Part shown: positions 52,683 to 61,442 of the stretch, piece by piece
Numbering within the stretch: position 1 is the stretch's first letter
Layout: every line of letters begins with the position of its first letter
Origin: Streptomyces rubellomurinus
GTDB taxonomy: Bacteria; Actinomycetota; Actinomycetes; Streptomycetales; Streptomycetaceae
Direction of reading: 5' to 3'
Length of the DNA: 64,000 nt
NCBI RefSeq assembly: GCF_000961885.1
Contig: NZ_JZKH01000021.1
Coordinates: 33,382-97,381, forward strand
Made by a program: the position numbers and the translations under genes
Notes under the pieces: generated by a model
The model's database searches: none
What the model saw: only the letters and a program-made list of their open reading frames with translations
Told to the model about the DNA's origin: nothing

Positions 52683-53261
52683 ATGAACGCTTCTGAGCAC
52701 GCGGCCGCGTCCGCCGGCCCGGCCGACGAGATCACCCCGGACACCAAGGACTGGACCTGGGTGCTGGAACGCCCCTGCGCCGACTGCGGGTTGGACACCC
52801 CGGCCGTGGCGCGGGAGGACGTGGCCGGGATGGTCCGGGCGAACGCCCGCGCCTGGGTCGAGCTGCTGGCGGCCGGTGACGAGGACGGCCTGCGCCGCCG
52901 CCCGGCCCCGGGGACCTGGTCGTCGCTGGAGTACGCGTGCCACGTCCGGGACGTCTTCCGGCTGTTCCACCACCGGCTGAACCTGATGCTCGACCAGGAC
53001 GGCCCGCTGTTTCCGAACTGGGACCAGGACGAGACGGCCGTCGCCGAGCGCTACGGCGAGCAGCGGCCGCGGACGGTGGCCGGGGAGCTGGCGGAGGCCG
53101 CGGAGACGCTGGCCGCGGCCTTCGAAGCGGTGGCGGGGGAGCAGTGGCACCGCACCGGCGACCGGTCGGACGGGGCGCGCTTCACCGTGGAGTCCTTCTC
53201 CCGCTACCTGATCCACGACCCGGTCCACCACCTCTTCGACGTGACCGGCGAGCGGGTCTGA
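52683..53261 (+). CDS. DinB-superfamily protein
   Basis: The 192-residue protein has the four-helix DinB pattern: a starting region with CADCGLDTP, then PGTWSSLEYACHVRDVFRLF with the first metal His, and SRYLIHDPVHHLFDV with the other His residues. The family includes mycothiol-dependent transferases and isomerases. Substrate unknown. It follows the HxlR gene by 88 bases. Confidence 0.82.
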   Translation: MNASEHAAASAGPADEITPDTKDWTWVLERPCADCGLDTPAVAREDVAGMVRANARAWVELLAAGDEDGLRRRPAPGTWSSLEYACHVRDVFRLFHHRLNLMLDQDGPLFPNWDQDETAVAERYGEQRPRTVAGELAEAAETLAAAFEAVAGEQWHRTGDRSDGARFTVESFSRYLIHDPVHHLFDVTGERV

Positions 53262-53282
53262 GGGACGGCCCCGCGGGGGAGG

Positions 53283-53729
53283 TCACCAGCCGGAGGCCTC
53301 GCGCAGCATGGTGCGGCGGAGCCGGCCGGCCACGCTGGCGGTGTCGGTGCCGATCACGTCGGCGATCTCGGGGGCGGCGAGGCCGACCACGTAGTGCAGG
53401 ATCGCGAGGTCGTCGTCGGCCGGGTGGCGGTCCGGCTCGGGGGGTTCGCGGCGGGTGTGCTCGGCGACGGTGCCGCGCAGGATCTGCCAGGCGAGTGCGG
53501 TGGGGTTGGAGCTGCCCAGTAATTCGCGCCAGTGCACGGCGATTTCGGCGAATGCCTGCTGGACGGCGGCAGCCGCGGCGCTGTGCTCGGTCAGCCACAC
53601 GCGGGCATAGCTGAGGTACCGGGGGCGGTGGAGTTCGCAGAAGGCGGCGAACTCCAGCGGCACGTCCTCCGGTTCGCCCGGGCCGGCCTCGGGGGCCGGC
53701 CCGGCGGAACTCGCGTGACGGTTGGTCAT
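53283..53729 (-). CDS. Sigma-factor-like helix-turn-helix protein
   Basis: The 148-residue protein has an N-terminal acidic start, a region resembling ECF sigma region 2 (EFAAFCELHRPRYLSYARVWL) and a region 4-like helix-turn-helix (LHYVVGLAAPEIADVIGTDTASVAGRLRRTM). The linker is short and the region 2 promoter-melting residues are not obvious, so it may be an anti-sigma-like or stand-alone DNA-binding protein. I recall close relatives in most Streptomyces. It is convergent with the DinB-like gene. Confidence 0.75.
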   Translation of the reverse strand: MTNRHASSAGPAPEAGPGEPEDVPLEFAAFCELHRPRYLSYARVWLTEHSAAAAAVQQAFAEIAVHWRELLGSSNPTALAWQILRGTVAEHTRREPPEPDRHPADDDLAILHYVVGLAAPEIADVIGTDTASVAGRLRRTMLREASGW

Positions 53730-54563
53730 CTCGTCTTCTCGGCAACGGAGATGGGTATCTGACGGTCGATCATCTGTGCTCACTCTACGGTAGGCCCTCG
53801 GTGCACTGGGTGACCAATCCGATGGAATGCCCGGAACCCGCCGCCGCCCGTCCGGTTCCGGTGGCGGCCGCCGCGGCGCGCCGGCGGTGGTGCGCCGCGG
53901 GGGCTGGGGAGCGGTGGCGGGGAGGCGGGGTCGGGGGCCGGTCGGGGGAGGGTCGCGCGGTGGTCCGGAGGGCGTTGGTGCGAGCACGTCGCAGCTGGTC
54001 AGAGGGCGTGGAACGGCGGTGCCGCAAGGCGGTTGATGTGCCACCGTAGGGCCTGCCGGGGCCGGCGTCCACGCCCACGGCGCGAAGCGGTGCCCGCGCA
54101 ACCGCCCGCACAACCGCGCTCGCGCCCGGGGGTGTCGTCATCCGCACCCGGACGGCCCAAGCGGTGGCCGGTCCGTCGACCGTGGCGGCGTGCCCGCCGG
54201 CGCCGGGTGGCGGGCCGCCGCGAGCCGGGGGGCGTGCGCGGGGTGGGCGCGCTGCGGATGCGCTGGATCGGGCACTCGCCGCGCGCCGGGGCAGGACGTG
54301 GCCGCGGAGGGCGCACGCGCCCTGCTGGCCGCCACCGTGCGCTTCGACCACGACGCGGCGGTCCGGACCCGGAGGGCGGACGCGGTCACGGTCGGCGGGC
54401 GGCGGCCGGACGTCGGCGCACCCGAACGCCAGGGGCCCGGGAGGTCGGGATCCCGGGACGCGAGGAGATCGGGAAGTCGAGGTGTCGGGAAGTCGAAGTG
54501 TCGGGAAGTCGAGGTGTCCGGATGTCTGGATGTCTGGATGTCCGGATGTCGGGAATGCGGGGC
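53730..54563. other. 834-base gene-poor region
   Basis: Very high G/C, many open frames in all phases, none with a convincing start, ribosome site or family. A stretch at 54296-54415 reads as DVAAEGARALLAATVRFDHD in one plus frame and may be a decayed gene. A tandem repeat array fills the right end. Confidence 0.45.
54469..54557. repeat. Composite tandem repeat (three 16-base then five 8-base units)
   Basis: TCGGGAAGTCGAGGTG repeats at 54469, 54485 and 54501 with one base change. It passes directly into 8-base units TCCGGATG or TCTGGATG at 54517, 54525, 54533 and 54541, and a final TCGGGAATG at 54549. The two unit lengths are 2:1, which suggests one array grew from the other. It sits just after the stop of the minus-strand gene. 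Confidence 0.85.
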
Positions 54564-55106
54564 TCAGGACGTCGTGCGCGACTCCGCCGGTGCGGCGGAC
54601 GACCCGGGCGAGACCGGCGGGGCGAGGTCGTCGACGGCGGTGCCGCGCTCGACCTGGGCGGGGAAGGACTCGACGGCCCGTCGGGCGAGCCGGGCCGCGG
54701 CCGAGGCCTCGTCCCCGGACCCGGACCCGGCCCCGGACCCGGTCTCGTCCCCGCCTTCGTGCGCCGACCGCCGCTGCCGGCCGAGCGCCGCCCGGGCGGC
54801 GTGCTCCTCCGCCAGCTGTCTCGCCGTCAGGTACGCCTGAACGGCCGCCATGCCGTAGACCGGCTGGATGAGTTGGTGGCCCTTGAAGAAGGGTCTGGCC
54901 GGCGCGAACCCGGCGGCGACCACGAGGTCGCGGATCTCCGCTATCTCCGCCTCGCTGCGGGCGGTGAAGCGGACCTCCCAGCCCTTCTTGTACGTATGGC
55001 CCTTCTCGCCGCTACGGCGGGCCGGGTCCGGGCGGCGGACGTATCCGGGCAGGCGGCCGAGGCGGAGCTGGGCCGCGCGGAGGCCGGCGGTCTCGTCACG
55101 TGACAT
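54564..55106 (-). CDS. Conserved hypothetical protein
   Basis: The 180-residue protein has a structured first 110 residues: LRLGRLPGYVRRPDP, KKGWEVRFTARSEAEIAEIRDLV and GFAPARPFFKGHQLIQPVYGMAAVQAYL. The remainder is acidic and Gly/Ser-rich (GGDETGSGAGSGSGDE), probably unfolded. I do not recognise a named family. No operon partner. Codon bias fits a real gene. Confidence 0.65.
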   Translation of the reverse strand: MSRDETAGLRAAQLRLGRLPGYVRRPDPARRSGEKGHTYKKGWEVRFTARSEAEIAEIRDLVVAAGFAPARPFFKGHQLIQPVYGMAAVQAYLTARQLAEEHAARAALGRQRRSAHEGGDETGSGAGSGSGDEASAAARLARRAVESFPAQVERGTAVDDLAPPVSPGSSAAPAESRTTS

Positions 55107-55362
55107 GACGTAAGCCTAGGCAATCCCCGGGGTGGGATTGGCGTTCGGAGGGTCCCTCGGCGTATGCCTTTGATCACTCTGGGTCAGAGGTCCAGGTTGC
55201 TGATCGTTTTCGATCGGGTTCGACAACCTCGTGAACGGCAATTACTCCGAATGGGTGAGGGTATGAGGACTTTAGTGCGGGTCGGTCCCGGTTTAACGAC
55301 GGTTGCGTAACAGTGCGTCAGGCGGCCGGTCGCGAGCCCGGGCCGTTGGGGATGGTGTCGGC
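55107..55362. promoter_or_regulatory. Upstream region of the AbiEi-like gene with short palindrome
   Basis: The region is more A/T-rich than its surroundings. GATCG-TTTT-CGATC at 55202-55215 is a perfect dyad. It lies 148 bases before the downstream start and may be an operator. No gene is visible. Confidence 0.35.
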
Positions 55363-56367
55363 ATGAACTACCGGATTCCCTCGCCGCCGCCGTCTCTTGA
55401 GGAGCTGGCGAAGCGTCAGCAGAACGTCGTCACCGCGAGCCAGTTGCGCGCCAGGGGCGTGCCGGGCCGGATCGTCACCGAGCACTGCCGCCGCGGCGGC
55501 CCCTGGCAGCGGCTGCTGCCCAGGGTCTACCTGCTGCAGTCCGGCGAGCCCACGCCGGAGCAGCGGATGTGGGCCGCGCTGCTGTACGCCGCGCAGAACG
55601 GCCGCGAGGAGGGCCGCCGCGAGGGCGCGGTGATCACCGGGGCGGCCGCGCTGGCGCTGTACGGCTTCGCCACCGTGCCCCGGCTGCCCGCGGTGACCGG
55701 GGTGGACGTCCTGGTGCCCCGGCAGCGCCGGCTCAAGGACGCCGGCGAGGTGCGGATCCGGCGCACCGGGCGGGAGTTGGAGGCCCGATCGGTGCACGGC
55801 CTGGCCTGCGCCCCGGTGGCCCGCGCGGTCGCCGACGCCCTGCTGGAGTGGACGGCGCAGCCGGCCGCCGCCGCGCCGCTGCGCGCGGTGCTGCGGGAGG
55901 CCGTGTCTCGCCCGGAAAGCCGCTGCACGGTACGGGAGTTGGTGGCCGAGCTGGCCGAGTGCGGGCTGGCCGACGAGCCCCGGGTGCGCGCCGCGCTCGA
56001 CGAACTCCTCGCCGCCGAAAGGGACTTCACCATCGCGGAGCTCGGCCGGCTGGTCTCGGGGTGGCCGCTGCCCGCCGCGCTGCGCTCCCCCGAACTGCGG
56101 ATGCGCGGCGGCACCTACATCGCCGTCCCCGACCTCTACTGGCCGGAGCGCGGCGTCGCGGTCGAGGTGGACTCGGAGCTGCGCTGCGTCAGCGAGGGCG
56201 AGGCCGCCTGGGTGCGCGGCGGCCAGCACCGGATGGAGTACCTGGGCATCCGGGTGGTGTACGTGTCCGGCGCCCGGCTGGCCGCGGACCCGGAGGCGGT
56301 CGGCGAGGAGCTGCGCGAGGCCTACCGGGCCGGCGGCACGGACGTGGTGGAGCTGCTGGCGATCTGA
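55363..56367 (+). CDS. AbiEi-like / DUF559-type protein
   Basis: The 334-residue protein begins with a winged-helix-like domain (QQNVVTASQLRARGVPGRIV, HCRRGGPWQRLLPRVYLL), as in AbiEi antitoxins. A middle domain follows (VITGAAALALYGFATVP; VLVPRQRRLKDAGEVRIRRT). The C-terminal part (YWPERGVAVEVDSE, GGQHRMEYLGIRVVYVSG) resembles Vsr/DUF559 nuclease-like folds. Many copies occur in actinobacterial genomes without a toxin partner, and none is adjacent here. DNA binding is plausible, function unknown. Confidence 0.75.
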   Translation: MNYRIPSPPPSLEELAKRQQNVVTASQLRARGVPGRIVTEHCRRGGPWQRLLPRVYLLQSGEPTPEQRMWAALLYAAQNGREEGRREGAVITGAAALALYGFATVPRLPAVTGVDVLVPRQRRLKDAGEVRIRRTGRELEARSVHGLACAPVARAVADALLEWTAQPAAAAPLRAVLREAVSRPESRCTVRELVAELAECGLADEPRVRAALDELLAAERDFTIAELGRLVSGWPLPAALRSPELRMRGGTYIAVPDLYWPERGVAVEVDSELRCVSEGEAAWVRGGQHRMEYLGIRVVYVSGARLAADPEAVGEELREAYRAGGTDVVELLAI

Positions 56368-56369
56368 GG

Positions 56370-56430
56370 GCCCGAGAGCCCGAGAGCCCAAGAGCCCAGA
56401 GCCCGAGCGCCCGAGAGCCCGAGAGCCCGG
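56370..56430. repeat. Tandem octamer repeat after the AbiEi-like gene
   Basis: GCCCGAGA-type units repeat about eight times (56370, 56378, 56386, 56394, 56401, 56409, 56417, partly 56425), one shortened by a base. The array begins three bases after the stop codon and runs to a GGGCCC palindrome. Confidence 0.8.
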
Positions 56431-56450
56431 GCCCACGGGCCCGCGGATCC

Positions 56451-57041
56451 TCAGGAGCGGACCACCGGGGTGCCGACCAGTTCGACCCCGGCCGCCCGCA
56501 GTTCCTCCAGCGCGGCGGCCGTGGTCCCGGGCGCGACCCCGGCGGTGAGGTCGAGCAGCACCCGGGTGGTGAAGCCGGCCCGTGCCGCGTCCAGGGCGGT
56601 CGCCCGGACGCAGTGGTCGGTGGCGATGCCGACCACGTCGATCTCGTCGACCTGCCGCTCGCGCAGCCACTCCACCGGGCCGCGGCTGTTCTCGTCCAGG
56701 CCCTCGAAGCCGCTGTACGCCGCCGAGTAGGCGCCCTTGTCGAAGACCGCCTCGACCGCGCCGGAGATCACGGAGGGCGCGAAGTTGGGGTGGAAACCGA
56801 CGCCCTCGGTGCCCGCGACGCAGTGCACGGGCCAGCTGGTGACGTAGTCGGGCTCGGTGGAGAAGTGCTCGCCCGGGTCGATGTGGTGGTCCCGGGTGGC
56901 GAGGATGTGGTGGTAGCCGGGGGAGGACTCGGCGATCAGGTCGGTGATGGCGGCCGCCACCTCGGCGCCGCCGGCGACGGCCAGGCTGCCGCCCTCGCAG
57001 AAGTCGTTCTGCACGTCGACGACGATCAGTGCCCGGTGCAT
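56451..57041 (-). CDS. pncA: Nicotinamidase/pyrazinamidase
   Basis: The 196-residue isochorismatase-fold enzyme deamidates nicotinamide to nicotinate for NAD salvage. Asp9 in VVDVQNDF, Lys near 101 in FDKGAYSAAYSGF and Cys near 145 in IATDHCVRATALDA form the catalytic triad. Metal ligands are in TRDHHIDPGEHF. It precedes pncB on the same strand 223 bases away (pncB is upstream), so the two steps of salvage are clustered. Confidence 0.95.
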   Translation of the reverse strand: MHRALIVVDVQNDFCEGGSLAVAGGAEVAAAITDLIAESSPGYHHILATRDHHIDPGEHFSTEPDYVTSWPVHCVAGTEGVGFHPNFAPSVISGAVEAVFDKGAYSAAYSGFEGLDENSRGPVEWLRERQVDEIDVVGIATDHCVRATALDAARAGFTTRVLLDLTAGVAPGTTAAALEELRAAGVELVGTPVVRS

Positions 57042-57264
57042 GGTTCGCGTCCTCGGATGTGGGGGCGGTGTGCCCCGGTGGTGGGGGCCCTCGTGAGGGG
57101 ACTCCCGGGAACTCTACGGCTGACTCTAGGGAGTGGCGCGCGGGGGCGGAAGGCTTGGGACCGGGCCGGGGCTCGTCCGTCACGAGCCCCGGGACCGGCC
57201 CCGCGACCGCCGCCGGCCCGCGCGGGGGCCGGCCGGGCGGCGGTTCGCCGCCCGACGGTCGCGG

Positions 57265-58581
57265 TCAGGCGATCAGCTCGGTGGGGATGACCGGGTCGCC
57301 CTTGGAGAGCTGAGTGGCCGACAGCGGCAGCGCGGCCCGGGCGCGGACGTGCCGCTCGCGGGCGGCGCCCAGCGGCTCCCGGCCGACCGTCTCGCCGGCT
57401 CGCACCAGCGGTACCTGGACCAGGTGCGGCTCCAGCTCGGCGGGCACCGGCCCGGTGCCGACCACCTCGGCCTCGGCGACGCCCTCGGCGTCGGGGCGGC
57501 GGGCGGCCCACTTGCGGCCGCCGACGCTGGTCTTGCCGCCGGCCGCGCGCTTGGCCACCGGCACCAGCGGGCCGTCCTCGGTCTCGGCGCGGGCGACCAG
57601 CTTGTAGACCATCGCGCAGGTCGGGTGCCCGCTGCCGGTGACCAGGCTGGTGCCGACGCCGTAGCCGTCCACCGGGGCGGCGGCCAGGGCGGCGATCGCG
57701 TACTCGTCGAGGTCGGAGGTGACGATGATCCGGGTCTGCTCGGCGCCCAGCTCGTCCAGCTGCCGGCGGACCCGGTGGGCGAGCAGGGTGAGGTCGCCGG
57801 AGTCGATCCGGACGGCGCCCAGCTCGGGGCCGGCCACCTCGACGGCCGTGCGGACGGCCTCGCGCAGGTCGTAGGTGTCGACCAGCAGGGTGGTGCCCTT
57901 GCCCATGGAGGCGATCTGGGCCTGGAAGGCGTCCCGCTCGCTGTCGTGCACCAGGGTGAAGGCGTGCGCGGCGGTGCCGGTGGTCGGGATGCCGTGGGTG
58001 AAGCCGGCCTGCAGGTCGGAGGTGGCGGCGAAGCCGGCGACGTAGGCGGCCCGGGCGGCGGCGACGGCGGCCTGCTCGTGGGCCCGGCGGGCGCCCATCT
58101 CGATCACCGGGCGGCCGCCGGCGGCGGCGGTCATCCGGGAGGCGGCGGCCGCGATGGCCGAGTCGAAGTTGAGGATCGAGAGGATGACCGTCTCCAGGAT
58201 CACCGCTTCGGCGAAGGTGCCCTCGACGGTGAGCAGCGGCGAGCCGGGGAAGTAGACCTCGCCCTCGGGGTAGCCGTGGATGTCGCCGCTGAAGCGGTAG
58301 TCGGCGAGGTAGCGCAGGGTGTCCCCGTCGACCACGCCCTGGTCGGAGAGCCAGTCCAGCTGGGCGCTGTCGAAGCGGAAGTCCTCGACGGCGTCGAGCA
58401 CCCGGCCGGTGCCTGCCATGACGCCGTAGCGGCGGCCGCTCGGCAGGCGGCGGGTGAACACCTCGAAGACGGAGCGGCGGTGCGCGGCCCCGCTGCGCAG
58501 GGCGGCCTGCAGCATGGTGAGCTCGTAGCGGTCGGTGAGCAGCGCGGTCGAACCGGCCGCGCGCACGGAAGTGGCGTCCAT
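57265..58581 (-). CDS. pncB: Nicotinate phosphoribosyltransferase
   Basis: The 438-residue enzyme makes nicotinate mononucleotide from nicotinate and PRPP. It begins MDATSVRAAGSTALLTDRYELTMLQA and has RRLPSGRRYGVMAGTGRVLDAV, IEMGARRAHEQAAVAAARAAY, IDSGDLTLLA and YGVGTSLVTG. Frames extend beyond the ATG at 58581, but this start gives the family N-terminus. It is divergent from clpS; the gap holds overlapping dyads that could bind a NAD-metabolism repressor. Confidence 0.95.
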   Translation of the reverse strand: MDATSVRAAGSTALLTDRYELTMLQAALRSGAAHRRSVFEVFTRRLPSGRRYGVMAGTGRVLDAVEDFRFDSAQLDWLSDQGVVDGDTLRYLADYRFSGDIHGYPEGEVYFPGSPLLTVEGTFAEAVILETVILSILNFDSAIAAAASRMTAAAGGRPVIEMGARRAHEQAAVAAARAAYVAGFAATSDLQAGFTHGIPTTGTAAHAFTLVHDSERDAFQAQIASMGKGTTLLVDTYDLREAVRTAVEVAGPELGAVRIDSGDLTLLAHRVRRQLDELGAEQTRIIVTSDLDEYAIAALAAAPVDGYGVGTSLVTGSGHPTCAMVYKLVARAETEDGPLVPVAKRAAGGKTSVGGRKWAARRPDAEGVAEAEVVGTGPVPAELEPHLVQVPLVRAGETVGREPLGAARERHVRARAALPLSATQLSKGDPVIPTELIA

Positions 58582-58598
58582 GAGGATGATGCTACTAC

Positions 58599-58618
58599 CA
58601 CTTAGCGTCAAAGTGACG
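58599..58618. promoter_or_regulatory. Overlapping dyads between pncB and clpS
   Basis: CACTT (58599-58603) mirrors AAGTG (58611-58615), and CGTCA (58606-58610) mirrors TGACG (58614-58618). They lie 18-37 bases before the pncB start. An NrtR-type or similar regulator is a guess from the gene's role. Confidence 0.45.
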
Positions 58619-58722
58619 ATTTCTCGTGACGCGCGCCGGGGCGGAATCGCCCGGCCGTCCCCCGGATGGCAGCATGGGGCGTGTAGGGGGAGCGGACGAG
58701 TGTGCAACGAGGAGGCCCGGCG

Positions 58723-59016
58723 GTGAGTGTCGCGCCCGTGGAGATCGAGCGCCCGGAGGTCGAAGGACTGCCGGTGACGGAACCGGACACGCCGTGGGTG
58801 ACCATCGTGCACAACGACCCGGTCAACCTGATGAGCTACGTCCAGTACGTCTTCCAGGCCTACTTCGGCTACCCGAAGGACAAGGCCCGGAAACTGATGA
58901 TGGACGTGCACACCAAGGGTCGGGCGGTGGTCTCCAGCGGCTCCCGCGAGGAGATGGAGCGCGACGTGCAGGCCCTGCACGGCTACGGCCTCTGGGCGAC
59001 GCTGCAGCACGACTGA
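58723..59016 (+). CDS. clpS: ATP-dependent Clp protease adaptor ClpS
   Basis: The 97-residue protein delivers N-degron substrates to ClpAP or ClpCP. Hallmarks: [21 protein letters not shown], where Asn-Asp bind the substrate amino group, and [23 protein letters not shown] at 58723 has GGAGG eight bases upstream; a GTG at 58702 is less likely. It leads a two-gene unit with DUF2017. Confidence 0.95.
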   Translation: MSVAPVEIERPEVEGLPVTEPDTPWVTIVHNDPVNLMSYVQYVFQAYFGYPKDKARKLMMDVHTKGRAVVSSGSREEMERDVQALHGYGLWATLQHD

Positions 59017-59097
59017 CCCGACCTGCGCACCCGCCGCGGCCGGCCCCGGCGCGCGGCCGCAGGACCGAAGACGACGAGAACGGGCTGACCGATACAC

Positions 59098-59670
59098 ATG
59101 GCCGCATTGTTCGAGAGCACCGGAGGCGGCGGCGCGGCGCTCGCGCTGGACGAGGTCGAGGCCGCCATCCTGCGCACCTTCGAGGTGCAGATGCTGGAGC
59201 TGATCGGCCCCGGCCCGGGCGGCGACGACAGCGACCCGCTCGCCGCGCTGTTCGCCGAGGGGCCGACCGAGGCGCCCGCCGACCCGGCGCTGGCCCGGCT
59301 GTTCCCGGAGGCCTACGTCGACCCGGAGAAGCCCGCGGACGCCGAGGCCGAGGCGGCCTCCGGAGAGTTCCGCCGCTACACCGAGCCGGACCTGCGGACC
59401 CGCAAGCGGGACGACGCGCTGGCCGTCGTCCGCTCGCTGGACGGCCTCGGCGGGGCCGGCGTGCTCGAACTGGGCGCGCCCGACTGCCTGCGCTGGCTGG
59501 GTGCGCTGAACGACCTCCGGCTGGCGCTCGGCACCCGGCTGGAGGTCACCGAGGACGACGAGACGGGCCTCTACCAGCTGCCGGACGGTGACGACCGCAA
59601 GCCGCTGGTGATCGCCTACGTGTGGTTCGGGGCGCTCCAGGAGTCGCTGCTGGAGGCGATCGCGCCCTGA
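59098..59670 (+). CDS. DUF2017 family protein
   Basis: The 190-residue protein matches the actinobacterial DUF2017 family always found after clpS as I recall. It is acidic and helical: ALDEVEAAILRTFEVQMLELI, DPALARLFPEAYVDPEKP, EFRRYTEPDLRTRKRDDALAVV, YVWFGALQESLLEAI. No catalytic motif is visible. Its tight linkage with clpS suggests a role in Clp proteolysis. A terminator follows. Confidence 0.9.
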   Translation: MAALFESTGGGGAALALDEVEAAILRTFEVQMLELIGPGPGGDDSDPLAALFAEGPTEAPADPALARLFPEAYVDPEKPADAEAEAASGEFRRYTEPDLRTRKRDDALAVVRSLDGLGGAGVLELGAPDCLRWLGALNDLRLALGTRLEVTEDDETGLYQLPDGDDRKPLVIAYVWFGALQESLLEAIAP

Positions 59671-59766
59671 CGGCGGCCCGAGCGCGCACCGAGCGCGCAC
59701 CGATCGAGCGCTGATCGCGCCCTGATCGCCCGCGCCGTCCGGGTGATCCTGCCCGATTGCGGGCAC

Positions 59767-59808
59767 GCCCCGGCCGGTTCGTCCACCATCTGGACGGTCG
59801 GCCGGGGC
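59767..59808 (+). terminator. Terminator of clpS-DUF2017
   Basis: GCCCCGGCC (59767-59775) pairs with GGCCGGGGC (59800-59808), and GTCCA with TGGAC inside. ATTTCC follows. Confidence 0.7.
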
Positions 59809-59933
59809 ATTTCCGTTCAAATCGGGCGAACCCTATCAGGTCATGCTCAAATATCGCTCAGATGCACACCGCTGTCCGAACCCTGCGTGGTACGACTTCT
59901 CCACCCCACGAGACCCACCCAGGACGGTGCCCC

Positions 59934-61388
59934 ATGGCCGAGCAGTCGTACGACCAAGTGGTCGACACCACCCCGGACGAGGAGGGATACGAGCGGGGGC
60001 TGGGCAGTCGCCAGATCCAGATGATCGCGATCGGCGGCGCCATCGGCACCGGCCTCTTCCTCGGCGCCGGAACCGCCATCTCCAAGTCCGGCCCGAGCCT
60101 GATCCTCTCCTACGCCGTCGCCGGCGTGGTGATCTTCGCGATCATGCGGGCCCTCGGCGAACTCCTCACCTACCGCCCGGTCTCCGGCAGCTTCGCCGAG
60201 TACGCCCGGGAGTTCCTCGGCCCCTTCGCCGGCTACGTCACCGGCTGGACGTACTGGCTGTTCTGGGTCGTCACCGGCATGGCCGAGACCACCGCCGCCG
60301 CCGTCTACGTCAAGTTCTGGGCCCCCGGCATCCCGCAGTGGCTCAGCGCGCTGACCTTCCTGGTCATCCTCTACGCGGCCAACCTGATCTCGGTGAAGCT
60401 GTTCGGCGAGATCGAGTTCTGGTTCTCCATGGTCAAGGTCACCGCCATCATCGGCATGATCCTGATCGGCATCGGCGTGCTCACCCTCGGCTTCAGCAAG
60501 GCCGGTGACACCGCGTCGATCAGCCACCTGTGGGAGAACGGCGGCTTCTTCCCCAAGGGCATCGGCGCCACCGTGATGACCCTGCAGATCGTCATGTTCG
60601 CCTACCTCGGCGTCGAACTCGTCGGCGTCACCGCCGGCGAGAGCGAGAACCCCGAGAAGACCCTCCCGCGCGCCATCAACACCCTGCCCTGGCGCATCGC
60701 GCTGTTCTACATCGGCGCCCTGGTGGTCATCCTCTCGCTCGTCCCGTGGACCGAATTCCAGCCCGGCGTCAGCCCGTTCGTCGCCGCCTTCGGCAAGATC
60801 GGCATCCCGGCGGCGGCCGGCATCATCAACTTCGTGGTGCTCACCGCCGCGCTCTCCTCCTGCAACTCCGGCATGTACTCCACCGGCCGCATGCTGCGCG
60901 ACCTCGCCCTGCGCGGCCAGGCCCCCGGGCAGCTCACCAAGCTCAACACCCGCCGCACCCCGGCCTTCGCGATCACCGTCTCCTGCCTGCTGATGGGCGC
61001 CGGCGTGGTGCTCAACTACCTCGTCCCGGCACGGGCGTTCGAGTACATCACCTCCGTCGCCACGGTCTGCGGCCTGTGGACCTGGGCGATGATCCTGATC
61101 TCCCAGATCCGCTACCGGAAGGCCTGGACGGCCGGCCACCTGCCCGCGCCCACCTTCAAGGCGCCCGGCGGCGCCTGGGTCAGCTGGGCCGCGCTCGCCT
61201 TCCTGGCCATGGTCGTCGTGCTGATCGCCCTCGACGAGGACAACCGGATCTCGCTCTACGTCTTCCCCGGCTGGGCACTGGTGCTGGTGATCGGCTACCA
61301 GGTGCTCAAGCGCCGCAACCCGCAGGCCGCCCACGGCCTCGCCCACGACCACCTGCACGCCCGTGGCGGAAACGTGGACGCCCGCTGA
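59934..61388 (+). CDS. Amino acid permease (APC superfamily, AAT type)
   Basis: The 484-residue protein has 12 membrane helices. Helix 1 has IGGAIGTGLFLGAGTAIS, the substrate-binding unwound region of the family. SFAEYAREFLGPFAGYVTGWTYW, FAYLGVELVGVTAGESENPEKTLPRAI and SSCNSGMYSTGRML follow. These match the proton-coupled AAT group (GabP, CycA, ProY). The exact amino acid cannot be read. The region before the ATG is leader and promoter. It is not part of the neighbouring cysteine unit. Confidence 0.92.
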   Translation: MAEQSYDQVVDTTPDEEGYERGLGSRQIQMIAIGGAIGTGLFLGAGTAISKSGPSLILSYAVAGVVIFAIMRALGELLTYRPVSGSFAEYAREFLGPFAGYVTGWTYWLFWVVTGMAETTAAAVYVKFWAPGIPQWLSALTFLVILYAANLISVKLFGEIEFWFSMVKVTAIIGMILIGIGVLTLGFSKAGDTASISHLWENGGFFPKGIGATVMTLQIVMFAYLGVELVGVTAGESENPEKTLPRAINTLPWRIALFYIGALVVILSLVPWTEFQPGVSPFVAAFGKIGIPAAAGIINFVVLTAALSSCNSGMYSTGRMLRDLALRGQAPGQLTKLNTRRTPAFAITVSCLLMGAGVVLNYLVPARAFEYITSVATVCGLWTWAMILISQIRYRKAWTAGHLPAPTFKAPGGAWVSWAALAFLAMVVVLIALDEDNRISLYVFPGWALVLVIGYQVLKRRNPQAAHGLAHDHLHARGGNVDAR

Positions 61389-61442
61389 TCACGCCTCGGA
61401 CGCCCCGGCGGAGGCCCGCCGGGGCGTGCTTATCCTGACCCC

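Noticed and set aside
55363..56367. Complete type IV toxin-antitoxin pair
   Set aside because: Only the AbiEi-like protein is present; no AbiEii nucleotidyltransferase gene is adjacent.
53730..56440. CRISPR array or integron
   Set aside because: The tandem units are directly adjacent with no spacers and no cas or integrase gene.
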